Assembly: GCF_030692605.1 (NCBI RefSeq)
Contig: NZ_JAUYUD010000095.1
Location: 20,461-84,460, forward strand
Reading direction: 5' to 3'
DNA from: Lutibacter sp.
GTDB lineage: Bacteria > Bacteroidota > Bacteroidia > Flavobacteriales > Flavobacteriaceae
DNA: 64,000 bases
Position numbers and translations under genes: made by a program. Positions 62,369 through 64,000 of this stretch are shown piece after piece. The notes under the pieces are model-generated. The model searched no databases. It was not told where the DNA came from and worked only from the letters and a program-made list of their open reading frames with translations. Within the stretch, counting starts at the first letter, position 1; each line of letters starts with the position of its first letter.

Positions 62369-63274
62369 ATGTCGGTAACTTCAAATTCAACTTTTATAAC
62401 TTCAAAATTCAATGCTATTTTTAGTGATTTTAAACAATTAACTAAAGTTGGATTATCATTAAGCGTGGTTTTTTCATCCTTAGCTGGTTATTTATTAGCT
62501 GTTGAAAAAATTGATTTTTCGATATTAGTTTTGCTTGCTATTGGAGGGTTTTTAATGGTTGGAGCATCAAATGCATTCAATCAAATTATTGAAAAAGATA
62601 CTGATGCTCTAATGAAACGAACAATGAACAGGCCATTACCAACTGGTAGAATGCATGTTTCAATGGCGTTAGTTATTGCAGTTTCTTTTACCGTAATGGG
62701 ACTGGCAATTTTATACAGTATAAACCCAAAGAGTGCTCTTTTTGGGGCTATTTCCATATTTTTATATACCAGTGTTTACACCCCTTTAAAATCAATTACT
62801 CCTTTGTCCGTTTTTGTAGGAGCTATTCCTGGCGCTATTCCATTTATGCTAGGTTGGGTTGCCGCTACAGATGATTTTTCAATAGAACCTGGAATGTTAT
62901 TTTTAATTCAATTTTTTTGGCAGTTTCCACATTTTTGGGCAATTGCTTGGTTGCAATATGAAGAATATAAAAAGGCTGGATTTAATTTAATGCCAATGGG
63001 ACAAAAAAACAAAAAGGCTGTTGTCCAAATTATCATCTATACAGTATGTCTTATTTTAGTTTCTATACTACCTGTTTTAAAATTAACAGGAAGTTTTTAT
63101 ATTTACCCTTTAACTGCCTTAATTTTAGTTTTTTTAGGCGGAATAATGTTATATTATGCCATCCAATTATACAAACATCAAACCGATAAAGAAGCAAGAC
63201 AATTAATGCTCTCTAGTGTATTTTACATTACACTAATTCAAGTTATATACGTAGTGGATAAATTTTTACATTAA
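62369..63274 (+). CDS. cyoE: Protoheme IX farnesyltransferase (heme o synthase)
   Basis: A 301-residue UbiA-fold prenyltransferase (CtaB/CyoE), which adds a farnesyl group to heme b to form heme o for the terminal oxidase. The aspartate-rich motif is in NAFNQIIEKDTDALMKRTMNRPLP-type sequence (about residues 69-92), and the second conserved loop is FWQFPHFWAIAWLQYEEY. About nine helices. It starts an oxidase-related operon: the cytochrome oxidase subunit gene begins 4 nt after its stop. Confidence 0.95.
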   Translation: MSVTSNSTFITSKFNAIFSDFKQLTKVGLSLSVVFSSLAGYLLAVEKIDFSILVLLAIGGFLMVGASNAFNQIIEKDTDALMKRTMNRPLPTGRMHVSMALVIAVSFTVMGLAILYSINPKSALFGAISIFLYTSVYTPLKSITPLSVFVGAIPGAIPFMLGWVAATDDFSIEPGMLFLIQFFWQFPHFWAIAWLQYEEYKKAGFNLMPMGQKNKKAVVQIIIYTVCLILVSILPVLKLTGSFYIYPLTALILVFLGGIMLYYAIQLYKHQTDKEARQLMLSSVFYITLIQVIYVVDKFLH

Positions 63275-63278
63275 TACA

Positions 63279-63860
63279 ATGAAACAAACTTTAGAACAAG
63301 AATACAACCAAGCCAAAAGAAAATCGGCAAAACCAATGTTATGGGTATCTATGATTAGTATGACCATGATGTTTGCTGGTTTAACCAGTGCATATGTTGT
63401 TAGTAGAAAACGTGCAGATTGGGTTTCATTCGATCTCCCAGATGCTTTTTACATAAGTACATCCTTAATTATTTTAAGCAGCATTACCTTTATGTTGTCT
63501 AAATATTTTATCAAAAAAGATAACAGAAAACTTACAACATTAAATTTAATTTTAACCCTTTTATTGGGTGTTGGTTTTGTGTTTTATCAATTTGAAGGGT
63601 TTAGCGAATTAATAAATGCTGGACTTGTTTTTGCAGGTGAACAAAGCACTGTAAAATCTTCCTTTATTTATGGTATAACACTCGCGCATATTGCCCATGT
63701 TGCTGCTGGATTAATTGTACTTTTGATTGTAATTTACAATCATTTCTCTAAAAAATACGTTTCGTCAGATTATTTAGGACTCGAATTAGGTGCCATTTTT
63801 TGGCATTTTGTAGATATTTTATGGATTTACCTGTTTTTATTCTTCTATTTTATTAGATAA
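63279..63860 (+). CDS. Cytochrome c oxidase subunit III
   Basis: A 193-residue subunit III with five helices, the short form usual in Bacteroidota. Conserved features are PMLWVSMISMTMMFAGLTSAYVVS at the first helix and the final helix pair with THIAHVAAGL-like (LAHIAHVAAGLIVLL) and GAIFWHFVDILWIYLF. It stabilises the heme-copper oxidase that reduces O2. A second subunit III gene often follows in this order, but the window ends. Confidence 0.92.
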   Translation: MKQTLEQEYNQAKRKSAKPMLWVSMISMTMMFAGLTSAYVVSRKRADWVSFDLPDAFYISTSLIILSSITFMLSKYFIKKDNRKLTTLNLILTLLLGVGFVFYQFEGFSELINAGLVFAGEQSTVKSSFIYGITLAHIAHVAAGLIVLLIVIYNHFSKKYVSSDYLGLELGAIFWHFVDILWIYLFLFFYFIR

Positions 63861-63902
63861 TAACGCGTTGGGTGCAATTAATTTTTAACGATGATTTTTC
63901 GT

Positions 63903-63981
63903 CACTTCGAGTGATTTTCGATAGAAAATTGTATCGAGAACAGAAAAATGATAGTTAAAAACGGTTCTCGATACATTTTTT
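63903..63981 (+). repeat. Intergenic palindromic repeat with terminator-like hairpin
   Basis: CACTTCGAGTG (63903-63913) is a small palindrome. A perfect 12-bp inverted repeat follows, TGTATCGAGAAC (63930-63941) with GTTCTCGATACA (63964-63975), and then a T run. The wording matches a type of dispersed intergenic element known in flavobacterial genomes. It may end transcription of the oxidase gene, unless the operon reads through. Confidence 0.6.
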
Positions 63982-64000
63982 GTTTCGTTTTACTGCACAA

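Noticed and set aside
1..64000. CRISPR arrays, insertion sequences, prophage or integrase genes
   Set aside because: No regular repeat-spacer pattern, transposase motif, recombinase or phage structural gene was seen in the window.

Overview
The window is about 64 kb of AT-rich chromosome from a member of the Bacteroidota, almost certainly Flavobacteriaceae. The evidence is the core gene set and its order, the -7 elements of the form TAnnTTTG before many genes, the lack of clear Shine-Dalgarno sites, a PID-CTERM mini-protein, a Sec/lipoprotein (clade II type) NosZ and an SDR-type threonine dehydrogenase. A marine, facultatively anaerobic lineage such as Lutibacter would fit, but the genus cannot be fixed from this sequence.

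Layout. 1-1301: exbB, a small membrane gene and the start of exbD. 1594-9646: core genes (asparaginase, zinc peptidase, Lrp regulator, fabH-accB-accC, DUF177-rpmF, pdxA, riboflavin synthase). 9649-13567: PID-CTERM mini-protein, dicarboxylate/glutamate-type symporter, a CAU tRNA, small outer-membrane-like protein, polyprenyl synthase. 13727-20281: TetR-TolC-MFP-RND efflux operon, then recX, two lipoproteins and threonine dehydrogenase. 23309-31742: an operon for methylmalonyl-CoA epimerase, a sodium-pumping methylmalonyl-CoA decarboxylase (four subunits) and both mutase subunits; meaB lies nearby on the other strand. 33847-40958: nitrous oxide reductase region on the minus strand, as two likely transcription units: fasciclin-cytochrome c-nosZ, and a four-helix membrane protein-nosL-nosD-nosF-nosY. 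41189-50011: core genes (truB, uppP, ftsX, rbfA, gpmI) and two odd thioredoxin-fold proteins. 50092-61221: a complete uptake [NiFe] hydrogenase locus: hypABC divergent from small subunit-large subunit-cytochrome b-protease-hypF-hypD-hypE, with a nickel permease at the end. 61399-63860: DUF2784 gene, tRNA-Leu and tRNA-Gly, heme o synthase and cytochrome oxidase subunit III.

How it fits together. The small subunit has all six proximal-cluster cysteines known from the oxygen-tolerant Ralstonia HoxK. The cell can therefore probably feed electrons from H2 through cytochrome b into the quinone pool and on to either O2 (oxidase genes at the right end) or N2O (nos genes). The methylmalonyl-CoA operon adds a sodium-motive step linking succinyl-CoA and propionyl-CoA. 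I saw no CRISPR array, insertion sequence, prophage or toxin-antitoxin system. The most interesting material is the lipoprotein-rich nos module with its candidate FNR-type site, the membrane protein of unknown role beside it, and the hydrogenase.
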